NCBI RefSeq assembly: GCF_001411475.1
Contig: NZ_LLWH01000168.1
Span: 1 to 38,300 of the forward strand
DNA from: Pseudomonas endophytica
GTDB taxonomy: Bacteria > Pseudomonadota > Gammaproteobacteria > Pseudomonadales > Pseudomonadaceae
Length of the DNA: 38,300 nucleotides
Direction: 5' to 3'
This document shows, in pieces, positions 8,274-16,326 of this stretch (position 1 is its first letter; every line of letters starts with the position of its first letter). The notes beneath the pieces are model-generated. The model did no database searches, was not told where the DNA came from, and worked only from the letters and a program-made list of their open reading frames with translations. A program made the translations under genes and the position numbers.

Positions 8274-8346
8274 TGTAGCCGCTGACGAAGGCTGTGATAG
8301 AGCAGGGTCGCTGCACGGCCCATCGCAGCCTGCGCCAGCAACTACA
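8274..8346. repeat. REPIN (inverted REP pair) after gltX
   Basis: TGTAGCCGCTGACGAAGG at the left end and its imperfect inverse ending GCGCCAGCAACTACA at the right end form two 25-nt arms with about five mismatches, enclosing ~23 nt. This is the architecture of Pseudomonas REP doublets. The left arm begins 4 nt after the gltX stop and so would be transcribed, possibly protecting the mRNA 3' end. Confidence 0.75.
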
Positions 8347-8361
8347 GATTTGGCGCGCCGT

Positions 8362-8383
8362 AACCCGCCTTTTCGGGGTTTTA
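8362..8383 (+). terminator. Probable gltX terminator
   Basis: AACCCG pairs with CGGGGTT (one extra G) around a CCTTTT loop, followed by TTTT-rich sequence. It lies about 90 nt after the gltX stop, beyond the REPIN. Confidence 0.5.
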
Positions 8384-8437
8384 AGGGTAAGTGGTTGTTC
8401 TCTCGACAAATTTCTTAAGAAAATTTTGAAAATAAGT

Positions 8438-8466
8438 TTGACAGCCTACTGAACCAGTCTTAATAT
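8438..8466 (+). promoter_or_regulatory. Strong sigma-70 promoter of the tRNA cluster
   Basis: A perfect -35 TTGACA (8438-8443), a 17-nt spacer and -10 TAATAT (8461-8466). The following GCGCCCCG is a GC-rich discriminator, as expected for stable-RNA promoters under stringent control. The first tRNA begins about 40 nt downstream. Confidence 0.85.
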
Positions 8467-8505
8467 GCGCCCCGTCCACACAGCAACACGTAACACTGAC
8501 TGTTT

Positions 8506-8581
<76 letters not shown>

Positions 8582-8655
8582 AATTCAAGTTCAATGCTTG
8601 GCCACACCGGCATTGAATAGATCAGCACTCAGCGCTGATCAACTAGAAGGTTTAT

Positions 8656-8731
8656 GTCCCCTTCGTCTAGTGGCCTAGGACACCGCCCTTTCACGGCGGT
8701 AACAGGGGTTCGAGTCCCCTAGGGGACGCCA
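8656..8731 (+). tRNA. tRNA-Glu(TTC), copy 1
   Basis: 76-nt cloverleaf with encoded CCA; acceptor GTCCCCT pairs with AGGGGAC, anticodon loop CTTTCAC gives TTC. It follows tRNA-Ala by 74 nt and presumably shares its transcript. It is identical to copy 2. Confidence 0.97.
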
Positions 8732-8781
8732 GTTTCACAGAAGTAACATGCCAATGTTGCTCCGCCGCCAGGCGATAAATC

Positions 8782-8857
<76 letters not shown>

Positions 8858-8934
8858 ATTTACAGTTCAATGTCGGGCCACACTGGCATTGAATCGACCA
8901 GTACTCAGTACTGATCACTGTTAGAAGGGTTTGT

Positions 8935-9010
8935 GTCCCCTTCGTCTAGTGGCCTAGGACACCGCCCTTTCACGGCGGTAACAGGGGTTCGAGTCCCCTA
9001 GGGGACGCCA
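8935..9010 (+). tRNA. tRNA-Glu(TTC), copy 2
   Basis: Same 76-nt sequence as copy 1, anticodon TTC, encoded CCA. It is the last gene of the cluster; two hairpins with T-runs follow at once. Confidence 0.97.
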
Positions 9011-9015
9011 CGATT

Positions 9016-9035
9016 ACCCGCTCTGCGGGATTTTT
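9016..9035 (+). terminator. First terminator of the tRNA cluster
   Basis: Stem CCCGC, loop TCT, stem GCGGG, then ATTTTT, beginning 7 nt after the last tRNA. Confidence 0.8.
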
Positions 9036-9074
9036 AAGGGTCATTCATTTATTGAATGACCCTTTTGTTTTTTT
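9036..9074 (+). terminator. Second, strong terminator of the tRNA cluster
   Basis: A perfect 12-bp stem AAGGGTCATTCA / TGAATGACCCTT with a TTTAT loop, followed by TTGTTTTTTT. In tandem with the preceding hairpin it should give near-complete termination. Confidence 0.88.
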
Positions 9075-9142
9075 AGCGTTTAGTGGTGGTTTCGGGTTGT
9101 AGGCTTCAAGCTTGAAGCTTTCAACTGCTACGGAGACAGCTC

Positions 9143-9577
9143 ATGACTTGGGATCTAGAGGCGCCGTTTATCATTGATCTGCAGGTGCAGGCCGCAGATA
9201 TAGACGGTTTCGGGCATGCCAATAACGCAGCCTATGTGGTTTGGCTGGAGCGCTGCGCCTGGCGGCATTCGCAACGTCTTGGGTTGGATCTCGCCGAATA
9301 CCGCCGCCTTGACCGCGCAATGGCTGTGGCGCGTCATGAAATCGACTACTTGGCCAGCGCTTATGAAGGTGACGAGTTGCAACTCGCGACTTGGATTGTC
9401 GATTGTGACAAGCGGTTGCGCATGACGCGGCACTTTCAATTAATTCGATCAAGTGATGGCACGACGTTATTACGTGCGCAAACCACCTTTGTCTGTATCG
9501 AGCTTTCGTCGGGCAAACCCAAGCGTCTGCCCCCTGAGTTTCTGCAAGGCTACGGCCCGGCCATTGTGACGGTCTGA
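9143..9577 (+). CDS. Acyl-CoA thioesterase, hotdog fold (4HBT/YbgC-like)
   Basis: Predicted cytoplasmic thioesterase of 144 residues, a normal length for a single hotdog domain. The family motif is visible near the N-terminus: Asp19-Ile-Asp21 followed by GFGHANNAAYVVWLE, where an Asp of this segment is the catalytic residue and the aromatic helix follows. The substrate cannot be told from sequence. The ATG at 9143 has GGAGA 8-12 nt upstream (CGGAGACAGCTC). It stands alone between the tRNA terminators and dusC, 63 nt before the latter. Confidence 0.85.
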   Translation: MTWDLEAPFIIDLQVQAADIDGFGHANNAAYVVWLERCAWRHSQRLGLDLAEYRRLDRAMAVARHEIDYLASAYEGDELQLATWIVDCDKRLRMTRHFQLIRSSDGTTLLRAQTTFVCIELSSGKPKRLPPEFLQGYGPAIVTV

Positions 9578-9640
9578 TCAAGATACCGATTGGCCCTATA
9601 ACCCCGTAAACTGCCGCACGTTTCTTGATGAGAGTCACCC

Positions 9641-10600
9641 ATGCAAATTGCTTTGGCACCGATGGAGGGGTTGGTCGACAACATCCTGCGTGATGTTCTG
9701 ACCCGTACCGGTGGTATTGATTGGTGTGTGACCGAGTTTATCCGGGTCACAGAGCGCATCTTGCCCGAAGCGTACTTCCATAAATTCGCACCAGAACTTA
9801 AGCATGGCGCTCAAACACGCTCGGGCGTACCGCTGCGTGTGCAACTGTTGGGCTCTGATCCGGCGTGCCTGGCTGATAATGCGGCGTTAGCCTGTGAGCT
9901 AGGCTCCGGGGTGATTGACCTCAACTTTGGCTGCCCAGCCAAAACGGTGAATAAATCCCGTGGCGGTGCGGTGTTGCTCAAAGAGCCTGAGCTGTTGCAT
10001 GCGATTTTGCTGCAAGTAAGGCGCACGGTGCCTGCGCATATCCCGGTCACGGCCAAGATGCGTCTGGGGTTCGATACGCCGGACAGCGCCAACGAATGTG
10101 CGATTGCGCTGGCAGAGGGTGGTGCGAGTCAAATCGTGGTTCATGCACGCACTAAAATGGACGGCTATAAGCCACCTGCACATTGGGAGTACATCGCCCA
10201 AGTGCAAGAGGTTGTGAAAGTGCCGGTATTTGCCAATGGTGACATTTGGTCCGTTGAGGATTGGCGCCGTTGCCGCGAAATCAGCGGTGCCGAAGACATC
10301 ATGTTGGGTCGGGGGTTGGTGTCGCGTCCGGACTTGGCTCGGCAAATCGCCGCTGCCCGTGCGGGTGAGGAAGTGGCTGAAATGACGTGGGCAGATTTAC
10401 AGCCGATGATTCGCGATTTTTGGGCTCAGGCCCAAGCGCAACTGACGCCGCGCTCTGCGCCAGGGCGGCTCAAGCAATGGCTGGCCATGCTAACGCGCAA
10501 TTATCCCGAAGCAGTGCTGTTATTCAATGCGATGCGCCGCGAGACAGACTGTGAAAAGGTCGGACATCTGGTTAATAACCCGCTCTCAGACGCTGCTTGA
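9641..10600 (+). CDS. dusC: tRNA-dihydrouridine(16) synthase DusC
   Basis: FMN-dependent enzyme that reduces uridine to dihydrouridine in the tRNA D-loop; the DusC subfamily acts on U16. 319 residues. Visible motifs: N-terminal LAPMEGLVD (FMN site), the catalytic-cysteine segment [16 protein letters not shown] with Cys98, [18 protein letters not shown], and [20 protein letters not shown] near the phosphate site. The spacing and the MDGY (rather than the Dus A/B patterns) favour DusC. A terminator follows 33 nt after the stop. Confidence 0.93.
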   Translation: MQIALAPMEGLVDNILRDVLTRTGGIDWCVTEFIRVTERILPEAYFHKFAPELKHGAQTRSGVPLRVQLLGSDPACLADNAALACELGSGVIDLNFGCPAKTVNKSRGGAVLLKEPELLHAILLQVRRTVPAHIPVTAKMRLGFDTPDSANECAIALAEGGASQIVVHARTKMDGYKPPAHWEYIAQVQEVVKVPVFANGDIWSVEDWRRCREISGAEDIMLGRGLVSRPDLARQIAAARAGEEVAEMTWADLQPMIRDFWAQAQAQLTPRSAPGRLKQWLAMLTRNYPEAVLLFNAMRRETDCEKVGHLVNNPLSDAA

Positions 10601-10632
10601 AGCATCCTGCAAACTGATCTGAGTGAGTGCCG

Positions 10633-10663
10633 GAACCCCGTCTTTAAGGCGGGGTTCTTGTTT
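10633..10663 (+). terminator. dusC terminator
   Basis: A perfect 8-bp stem GAACCCCG / CGGGGTTC around a 9-nt loop, followed by TTGTTT. Confidence 0.85.
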
Positions 10664-10779
10664 GCCAGAGAAAATGCCCTGTCGATCTGCAAGCACGTGT
10701 TTCTATCGCTCAAGAGCACGTAAAGCTCCAGCTAGTCTGTAAAGACTTGCCCTCATCAGGGCACTCACTGGAGTTTTAA

Positions 10780-10908
10780 ATGAAAAACAAACGCGCACGT
10801 GATTCAGAAACAGGACTGTTTATTCCGTTGGCCGAGGCTAAGCGTCGGCCAAAAGAGACCACCGTCGAAACCATCAAGAAAACCCCCAAATCGACACCCA
10901 AGCGTTAA
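10780..10908 (+). CDS. Small basic protein of unknown function (42 aa)
   Basis: A 42-residue lysine/arginine-rich protein with a good ribosome site (TGGAG, 7 nt before the ATG). It has the pattern RDSETGLFIPLAEAKRRP followed by TTVETIKK, which resembles a widespread family of tiny bacterial proteins (RDxxTGxFV...EA...P.TTVxETIK) that databases often mislabel as multidrug transporter; there is no membrane segment here. The function is unknown; the charge suggests nucleic-acid or ribosome contact, but that is a guess. It lies between dusC and the convergent pbpG. Confidence 0.72.
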   Translation: MKNKRARDSETGLFIPLAEAKRRPKETTVETIKKTPKSTPKR

Positions 10909-10917
10909 ATAGCTGCG

Positions 10918-10951
10918 CGCAGGCACGTGTTGCTGATCGGGCGTGCCTGCG
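10918..10951. terminator. Bidirectional hairpin between the 42-aa gene and pbpG
   Basis: A perfect 10-bp stem CGCAGGCACG / CGTGCCTGCG with a 14-nt loop, placed between convergent genes. No clear T-run on either side, so its strength is uncertain. Confidence 0.6.
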
Positions 10952-10967
10952 ATGGTCTTAGGGTGTA

Positions 10968-11906
10968 TTACTCGGCTACATGGGCCGTTTTAGGTTGGTG
11001 CTGTTGCAGGTTTTTATCTGCTTTGTAGCGTAAAGCTACGTCTGGGACGCTGCTGGTTTTACCGGTTTCAACCCAATTACGAATACGCCCTGCATCAGCA
11101 AAATGAGTGTATTTACCAAACGCATCGAGAATGACCAATGACACTGGGTTATTGCCCATTTCAGTGACCAAAACTAGGCAGTGTCCTGCTTGATTGGTAA
11201 AGCCGGTTTTGGTGATCTTGATATTCCATTTGTCTTTTTTAACCAGATGGTCGGTGTTATGGAAACCCAAGGTGTAGGTGGGTTTGCGGAATGTCACCGA
11301 CTTTTCTTTAGTCGTGCTCAACTGGCTGAGCATCGGATAGTGGCGCGTAGCCGCCAGCAATTTGCTCAGGTCGCGAGCGGTTGAAACGTTGCGAGGTGAC
11401 AGGCCGGTAGGTTCAACGTAATGCGTTTTCATCATGCCCAAGCTTTTGGCTTTGGCGTTCATAGCCGCAATAAACGCCACGTAACCGCCTGGGTAATGAT
11501 GAGCCAAACTGGCGGCGGCACGGTTTTCTGAAGACATTAAAGTAATCAACATCATTTCGCGACGCGACAGTTCGCTACCGAGCTTGACTCGCGAAAACAC
11601 GCCTTTCATTTCGGGGGTGTCGCTAATGTTGACTGAGATGTACTCGTCCATTGACTGCTTTGCGTCCAGAACGACCATGGCAGTCATCAGTTTTGAAACT
11701 GACGCGATGGGTACGACCACGTCCGGGTTGCTGGCGTAAATGACTTTATTGGTTTTTAGGTCGACCAGTAGGGCGCTGCCAGAGGCAATATGCAGCTTAG
11801 AGATATCCCGCGGGGGCAAAGTGCCTTCAGCTGCTGCGGCAAATGAAGGAACGGTTGTGCCTGTAATAACTAAAAATAGGCTCAAAATCGAAAGATGAAT
11901 TTTCAC
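10968..11906 (-). CDS. pbpG: D-alanyl-D-alanine endopeptidase (PBP7-type)
   Basis: Periplasmic penicillin-binding protein of the S11 (DacA/PbpG) family that cleaves peptide cross-links in peptidoglycan. 312 residues with a signal peptide ending near SFAAAA. The three active-site motifs are present: SxxK as SVSK (Ser69-Lys72), SxN as SEN (126-128) and KTG (233-235). Length and the absence of the C-terminal amphipathic DacA anchor favour PBP7/PbpG over DacA. It is a single gene; its convergent partner and a hairpin lie downstream. Confidence 0.92.
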   Translation of the reverse strand: MKIHLSILSLFLVITGTTVPSFAAAAEGTLPPRDISKLHIASGSALLVDLKTNKVIYASNPDVVVPIASVSKLMTAMVVLDAKQSMDEYISVNISDTPEMKGVFSRVKLGSELSRREMMLITLMSSENRAAASLAHHYPGGYVAFIAAMNAKAKSLGMMKTHYVEPTGLSPRNVSTARDLSKLLAATRHYPMLSQLSTTKEKSVTFRKPTYTLGFHNTDHLVKKDKWNIKITKTGFTNQAGHCLVLVTEMGNNPVSLVILDAFGKYTHFADAGRIRNWVETGKTSSVPDVALRYKADKNLQQHQPKTAHVAE

Positions 11907-12249
11907 GCAGATTGACTCAAAGGGGCTTAGGGGTTTTGGCTGTAATCGTTCAAATAAATATAACGTTACATTTTCTGAGTATGGATTAATAACGATAGAA
12001 ATGTCTGATTTTGCAGCGAGTTAGCAAAGAAATTTCACACAGAAGATGAGATCCCTATTTATTAGATTTCAGGTGTGGGTTGGCTGGCATAGCGACTGCT
12101 GAGGCATACACCGCGCGAGCCTATCAGCGCAATGCTGTTAATTGGCTGAACAGGCACGGGGCAGGTTGTGACAAGGCTTGGAAACGCAAACGCCCTTGAG
12201 TTGATCGGCTCAAGGGCGCAATGGATATTTTGTTAGGGTCTGGAGCGGC
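11907..12249. other. Intergenic region upstream of pbpG
   Basis: 343 bases holding the pbpG promoter area (AT-rich, 11940-12010) and, at the right end, the terminator of the XRE gene. Between 12050 and 12199 there is a plus-strand open stretch of about 48 codons with plausible codon use (...AEAYTARAYQRNAVNWL...) ending at TGA 12197-12199, but it has no ATG or ribosome site. It may be a gene remnant or chance. Confidence 0.4.
12181..12218 (-). terminator. Terminator of the DUF2975/XRE operon
   Basis: A perfect 10-bp stem CGCCCTTGAG / CTCAAGGGCG with an 8-nt loop, followed on the minus strand by TTTGCGTTTC. It lies 32 nt beyond the stop of the XRE gene. Confidence 0.75.
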
Positions 12250-12459
12250 TTAAGGCTCCGCTTGATAGTGCAGCAGATCACCCGGCTGACAATCCAGTGC
12301 GACACAGATTGCTTCCAGAGTCGCCAACCTGATGCCTTTGACTTTTCCTTGCTTAAGTAAAGAGAGGTTTTGCTCGGTAATTCCGATCATTTGCGCTAGA
12401 TCCTTGGACTTCATCTTGCGCGTAGCCAGCATGACGTCCAGTTTTATTGCTATCGGCAT
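12250..12459 (-). CDS. Small XRE/Cro-type HTH regulator
   Basis: A 69-residue single-domain DNA-binding protein. The helix-turn-helix is visible in MKSKDLAQMIGITEQNLSLL (about residues 16-35), followed by RLATLEAICVALDCQPGDLL, typical of the YozG/HTH_26 family. It follows the DUF2975 gene by 9 nt with GAGGG before its ATG, so the two are one operon. This DUF2975-XRE pairing is common in bacteria and the regulator probably controls its own operon; that is inference. Confidence 0.85.
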   Translation of the reverse strand: MPIAIKLDVMLATRKMKSKDLAQMIGITEQNLSLLKQGKVKGIRLATLEAICVALDCQPGDLLHYQAEP

Positions 12460-12468
12460 CTTGCCCTC

Positions 12469-13020
12469 TTAAACAAACGTCTCGTTCTCTCGTGCCAGCG
12501 AGCAGGCTTTAGCCAAGCTATGAGCGATGATCATAAGAGAAGCAGAGAGAAATAAAGCAACAATATGTGACGGATCAAAATTTATCGTCAATAGGCGCTC
12601 ACCTACGGGCCGGGTAAAAGTGATCCATAAACTCATAAGAGGGGTTAGCAATAGACTGGCTAAGACCCATAGCAACACGCTTTTACCTACTTTACCCAGC
12701 AGCACAGCAGACTCTGACGAGAAGTACTCCCCTTTGCTGTAAGCCAGAAAAAGGCTGCGCAGGGCCAGCAAGCCTTTTGCAAGTATCAATAATGGGATGC
12801 TGGATAACACGATCCCTCCGGCTGCTTGCCACCAGGGCATGAGCAGGATGTCTGTCTGAAGTGTTTGGGTCAGGGCGCTCAGGCTAAACCCGCCCACGAA
12901 AGCGCCTATGGTGTTTGGGAAAACCCAGTAAGCGATATTGGTGAGTAACATGCTGGCCACCAGTACCAATGTGGCCGTTGCCAAAACCCTACTGCGGTTA
13001 GCCAAGAGATCTGTTGTCAT
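12469..13020 (-). CDS. DUF2975-family membrane protein
   Basis: A 183-residue integral membrane protein with four membrane segments (near residues 13-33, 61-86, 111-135 and 150-168) and the central hydrophilic stretch YSKGEYFSSESAVLLGKVGK that marks the DUF2975 family. The function is not established. It is the first gene of a two-gene operon with the small XRE regulator; together they resemble a membrane sensor plus transcription factor, which is inference from context. Confidence 0.82.
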   Translation of the reverse strand: MTTDLLANRSRVLATATLVLVASMLLTNIAYWVFPNTIGAFVGGFSLSALTQTLQTDILLMPWWQAAGGIVLSSIPLLILAKGLLALRSLFLAYSKGEYFSSESAVLLGKVGKSVLLWVLASLLLTPLMSLWITFTRPVGERLLTINFDPSHIVALFLSASLMIIAHSLAKACSLARENETFV

Positions 13021-13235
13021 CGAACAATCCTTTTTGAGTGGTAGGCATCGTTTTAAGTGTCCGGACGCTGAGCAGTTCTTCCGGGCAGATTCACGTAGCT
13101 AGCATCGTAATTCGATAATAAATGATTGTAAAACGATAATTTCTGGGCTGGTTTTTAACCGCGCACTTTTGTCTCGGCTGCTGACTGAGCGCAATGATGT
13201 AAAATGCCGGCCCTTGAAATTGACCGGCCAGCCTG

Positions 13236-14177
13236 ATGACCCCTGAAGCGTTAACCCTTTTGCAACTGCACTTAATTCAAGCTCTAGAGGCTGCGCCCAG
13301 TGAGACACGGCGTATTTTTCACGGGCGTGGCCGTTGTTGGCCGGGGCTTGAGCAGTTAACAGTCGACTGGCTGCAAGGTGTAGTGCTGGTCTCGCTGTTT
13401 AAAGAAACCGAGCCAGCGCAGCTTGAAGCCTTGAAGCAGATGCTGCTGACGCTCGTAAAGTCGCCTGTATGGCAGGCCAGCGGGGGGCATACGTTGGTCA
13501 TGCAGCATCGCTATACGTTGCAAAGTGATACTGAATGGCTATGGGGCGAGCCGATTGATGAGTGGACGCTCACTGAGGGCGGCTTGAAGTACCGAGTAGA
13601 CTTGGGCCGTAAGCAGAATAACGGTCTGTTTCTAGACATGCGCTATGGTCGCAATTGGGTGCGCGAGCATGCTGAGGGTAAGCGGGTACTCAACCTATTT
13701 GCCTACACCTGTGGCTTTTCAGTTGCGGCCATTGAAGGTGGTGCCCAGCACGTGGTGAACCTAGATATGTCACGCGCCGCCCTGAGCCGTGGTCGGGACA
13801 ATCACCGGCTAAATGAACATGACACCAGCAAAGTGAGCTTTTTAGGGCATGAGTTATTCAAGTCGTGGGGTAAGGTCAAAAGTCTTGGTCCGTACGATAT
13901 GGTCATCATTGACCCGCCTTCTTTCCAGAAGGGTAGCTTCCTGCTGACCAAGGATTACCAGCGTGTGTTGCGTCGCTTGCCGGAGTTACTGACCGACAAC
14001 GGCACGGTACTGGCGTGCATGAATGACCCGTCACTGGGGTCCGAGTTTCTGATCAATGGCGTGATGGCTGAAGCGCCGAGTCTGCGTTTTGAACGGCGTT
14101 TGGACAATCCGCCAGAATTCCCGGACGCGGATCCTGAATGCGGCTTAAAGGCGCTGGTCTTCACGCAGGGCGTGTAA
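13236..14177 (+). CDS. Class I SAM-dependent methyltransferase (RlmI/RlmL-like)
   Basis: Probable rRNA or nucleic-acid methyltransferase of COG1092 type, 313 residues. An N-terminal substrate-binding region (about 1-125) is followed by the catalytic core: KQNNGLFLDMRYGRNWV, SAM-binding motif I VLNLFAYTCGFSVAA, the acidic LDMS after strand 2, and motif IV IIDPPSF. RlmI proteins have an N-terminal PUA domain that is not evident here, so this is a shorter relative whose target is unknown. The ATG at 13236 has no strong ribosome site. It is transcribed divergently from the DUF2975 operon. Confidence 0.83.
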   Translation: MTPEALTLLQLHLIQALEAAPSETRRIFHGRGRCWPGLEQLTVDWLQGVVLVSLFKETEPAQLEALKQMLLTLVKSPVWQASGGHTLVMQHRYTLQSDTEWLWGEPIDEWTLTEGGLKYRVDLGRKQNNGLFLDMRYGRNWVREHAEGKRVLNLFAYTCGFSVAAIEGGAQHVVNLDMSRAALSRGRDNHRLNEHDTSKVSFLGHELFKSWGKVKSLGPYDMVIIDPPSFQKGSFLLTKDYQRVLRRLPELLTDNGTVLACMNDPSLGSEFLINGVMAEAPSLRFERRLDNPPEFPDADPECGLKALVFTQGV

Positions 14178-14182
14178 CAGGC

Positions 14183-14210
14183 AAAAAAAAGCCCGCTGGG
14201 GTGGCGGGCT
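14183..14210 (-). terminator. Terminator of dps (possibly bidirectional)
   Basis: Stem AGCCCGC / GCGGGC(T) around a 7-nt loop, followed on the minus strand by eight T residues. It lies 5 nt after the convergent methyltransferase stop and about 130 nt after the dps stop. Confidence 0.85.
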
Positions 14211-14286
14211 AAGGGTTCATTGAATGAGCGCGTGCACTATACAAGTGGCAAGCTGAACAAAGCATGAAACAAAATTTATCGGTCTT

Positions 14287-14335
14287 TAGCCGCTGCCGCA
14301 GGTTGCGTAGCGGCTCTGAAAGGCCGCGGCTACAG
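14287..14335. repeat. REP-like element between dps and its terminator
   Basis: TAGCCGCTGCCGCAGG on the left and GGCCGCGGCTACA on the right are inverted relatives of the same REP family seen after gltX. It sits 5 nt beyond the dps stop, inside the transcribed 3' region. Confidence 0.65.
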
Positions 14336-14340
14336 GTGTG

Positions 14341-14859
14341 TTAGCGAGTACGCGACGACTCGAACAAGAACCAAACGCGGCGTTCAGCTTCGTCGATCCA
14401 GTTTTCCAGCAGGCTGGTGGTGGCCACATCACCCGACTCAGAACACAGTTCGTGGGTTGCGCGCATGTAGGCAGCCAGTTGAATGTTGTCTTCACGCAGT
14501 TCGGCGAGCATGTCTTCTGGGGTCACGAAATCGGCATCGTTATCCAGTAGGCGCTGGAGATTTTTGATATGCCCGATCGAGCGAATCGTAGTGCGCCCTA
14601 GTTTACGTACACGTTCGGCAATGGCATCGGTGGTCGCAAAAATCTCATCGGACTGCTCATCCAGCAGCAGATGGAAGTCACGAAAGTGCGGGCCGGACAT
14701 GTGCCAGTGGAAGTTCTTGGTTTTCATGTAAATGGCGAAGGTATCGGCCAGCAGAGCATTCACCTCTGCTGCAATGTTGATACGTGCTTCTTCGCTCAGC
14801 GCCGAAGGTGTCCGCAGATCGGCCTTTCTGCTTTCCTTGGCGGATTTCAGGTCTTTCAT
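14341..14859 (-). CDS. dps: Dps, DNA-binding ferritin-like protein
   Basis: Mini-ferritin that binds DNA and oxidises and stores iron under starvation or oxidative stress; assembles as a dodecamer. 172 residues. The ferroxidase ligands fall at the same numbers as in E. coli Dps: His51 (KNFHWH), His63, Asp67 (HLLLDEQSDE), Asp78 and Glu82 (DAIAERV). The lysine-rich N-terminus (MKDLKSAKESRK) fits the DNA-binding tail. The ribosome site AGGAACG lies just upstream of the ATG. It is transcribed toward a REP-like element and a strong terminator. Confidence 0.95.
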   Translation of the reverse strand: MKDLKSAKESRKADLRTPSALSEEARINIAAEVNALLADTFAIYMKTKNFHWHMSGPHFRDFHLLLDEQSDEIFATTDAIAERVRKLGRTTIRSIGHIKNLQRLLDNDADFVTPEDMLAELREDNIQLAAYMRATHELCSESGDVATTSLLENWIDEAERRVWFLFESSRTR

Positions 14860-15065
14860 GGTCGTTCCTCGTGTTGGCTGTGAATAGGCTTAAACGAATC
14901 AATAGTGGGGCTGACTAAAGACCACGTTCAGTGGTTAGTCAAACCCTGCAAGCGGCTCACTAAAGGTGGCTAAACGTTACGACCGAGCGAAAAGCAAGAT
15001 TGTTCAAGACATTTCACGATCAAATTGCGACTCTTTGTCGCTGGTTATTGTCGGGATAATTTTTA

Positions 15066-15761
15066 ATGCCTACTACGCTTCCTCGTGTTGCTTTCATTCG
15101 TGGTGCGATTGCTTGTCTGCCACTGACTTTGGCGTGCGCGCCTTGGGGATTACTGGCGGGTTCGACTGCAATTGATGCGCAGTTGACACCGATGCAGGCC
15201 CAAGGGCTTTCGTTGTTTGTGTTTGCCGGGGCTGCCCAGTTGGTGGCGATTGGCATGATCAAAGGTGGCGCCAGTGCTTTATCCATTTTGGTCACCACCT
15301 TGCTGCTGACTTCACAGCATTTGTTGTACGCAATGCACCTAAGGCCACTGGTTTCGCCCATGCAGGCGAAGTGGCGCATAGGCCTTGGTTTTGTCCTGAC
15401 CGATGAGTTTTTTGCGTTGGTAAGCCCGTTTGACCAAAAGACCTTCAACCGCTGGTATGCGCTGGGTGTTGGCCTGTGCATGTACGTGGGCTGGAACCTG
15501 TTTACTTGCATCGGGGTACTGGTGGGCAGAAGCATTCCAGGGCTGGATCAACTGGGGCTGGAGTTCTCGATTGCTGCGACGTTTATTGCTCTGATCACGC
15601 CTATTGTGCGCAATGGGCCCACCGTTGTGTGCGTGGTCATCTCGCTATTGAGCGTTGTGTTATTCAGTTATTGGCAATGGGAGTCGGCGATTGTGCTGGC
15701 GGGGTTGGCGGGTATGACCGCCGGGTATCTTTGCAAGCGACTGGGAGCGTACTTGGCATGA
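15066..15761 (+). CDS. azlC: AzlC-family branched-chain amino acid exporter subunit
   Basis: Large subunit of an AzlCD-type exporter, as known for branched-chain amino acids (YgaZ/AzlC). 231 residues with about six to seven membrane segments; the family stretches GLSLFVFAGAAQLVAIGM and LLTSQHLLYAMHLRP are visible. Its stop overlaps the azlD start by 4 nt (ATGA). The substrate is inferred from family. A regulator is not adjacent; dps is divergent across a 200-nt gap that should hold both promoters. Confidence 0.9.
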   Translation: MPTTLPRVAFIRGAIACLPLTLACAPWGLLAGSTAIDAQLTPMQAQGLSLFVFAGAAQLVAIGMIKGGASALSILVTTLLLTSQHLLYAMHLRPLVSPMQAKWRIGLGFVLTDEFFALVSPFDQKTFNRWYALGVGLCMYVGWNLFTCIGVLVGRSIPGLDQLGLEFSIAATFIALITPIVRNGPTVVCVVISLLSVVLFSYWQWESAIVLAGLAGMTAGYLCKRLGAYLA

Positions 15762-16072
15762 CCATATGGCTGATTATTGGTGGGATGACGCTGATTCTGT
15801 TTTTCAACCGCTACCTGTTTTTAGAGCCTCGCTTGCCGATCCGCTTGAATCGCGGCGTGCGAGAGTTTCTCGGGTTCGCGGTGCCGGGCATGTTGACTGC
15901 GATTTGTGGGCCGATCATTTTTATCAAAGATCACACCCTCAACTTGAGCCCTGGCAACCCGTACCTATTGGCTGGGGTATGTGCCGTAGGGCTGATGCTC
16001 TGGTCCCGTAATGTGTTACTTAGTGTCGCACTAAGTGTGGCGCTGTTTTATCTGTTTCGTTGGTGGCTTTGA
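15758..16072 (+). CDS. azlD: AzlD-family small exporter subunit
   Basis: Small partner of AzlC, 104 residues with about four membrane segments; the typical FLGFAVPGMLTAICGPIIF is visible. The ATG at 15758 overlaps the azlC stop, which decides the start. Its last 53 nt overlap, in antisense, the end of a small minus-strand gene (16020-16214). Confidence 0.88.
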   Translation: MTIWLIIGGMTLILFFNRYLFLEPRLPIRLNRGVREFLGFAVPGMLTAICGPIIFIKDHTLNLSPGNPYLLAGVCAVGLMLWSRNVLLSVALSVALFYLFRWWL

Positions 16073-16214
16073 GTTGCGCAGCGGCGCGTGAAGTGAATGG
16101 GCCGCTGACGGGAACACCGTCAATAACCACGTACCAGCAAGCGAGCAAGCCGCCCGTGCGAAGTGGCTCGGGCACTGCGCTGCCGATGACAGACATAATA
16201 TGAGCTTTGGGCAT
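16020..16214 (-). CDS. Small protein of unknown function (64 aa)
   Basis: A 64-residue protein whose start is set by an excellent ribosome site: AGGAGG, 5 nt before the ATG at 16214. The sequence contains CWYVVIDGVPVSGPFTSRAAA, reminiscent of small Pseudomonas proteins with a W(Y/H)VVVDG..(x)GPF pattern; the function is unknown. The 3' end overlaps azlD in antisense by 53 nt. The ribosome site is partly enclosed in a perfect hairpin (16223-16243). Confidence 0.72.
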   Translation of the reverse strand: MPKAHIMSVIGSAVPEPLRTGGLLACWYVVIDGVPVSGPFTSRAAAQLKATNETDKTAPHLVRH

Positions 16215-16222
16215 ATCAACCT

Positions 16223-16243
16223 CCTGCATGCAATTAATGCAGG
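16223..16243 (-). promoter_or_regulatory. Hairpin sequestering the ribosome site of the 64-aa gene
   Basis: On the mRNA, CCTGCAT pairs perfectly with ATGCAGG around a 7-nt AT-rich loop, and the second arm contains the first AGG of the AGGAGG ribosome site. Such an arrangement can tune translation, for instance by temperature or a ligand; this is inference. Confidence 0.45.
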
Positions 16244-16326
16244 CACTTTAAGGCTTAAGCTTATACGTAAAAAATCATTACGCTTGATAGTCGCCATTGA
16301 TGCCAATGGGGCTATTGATGCATAGC

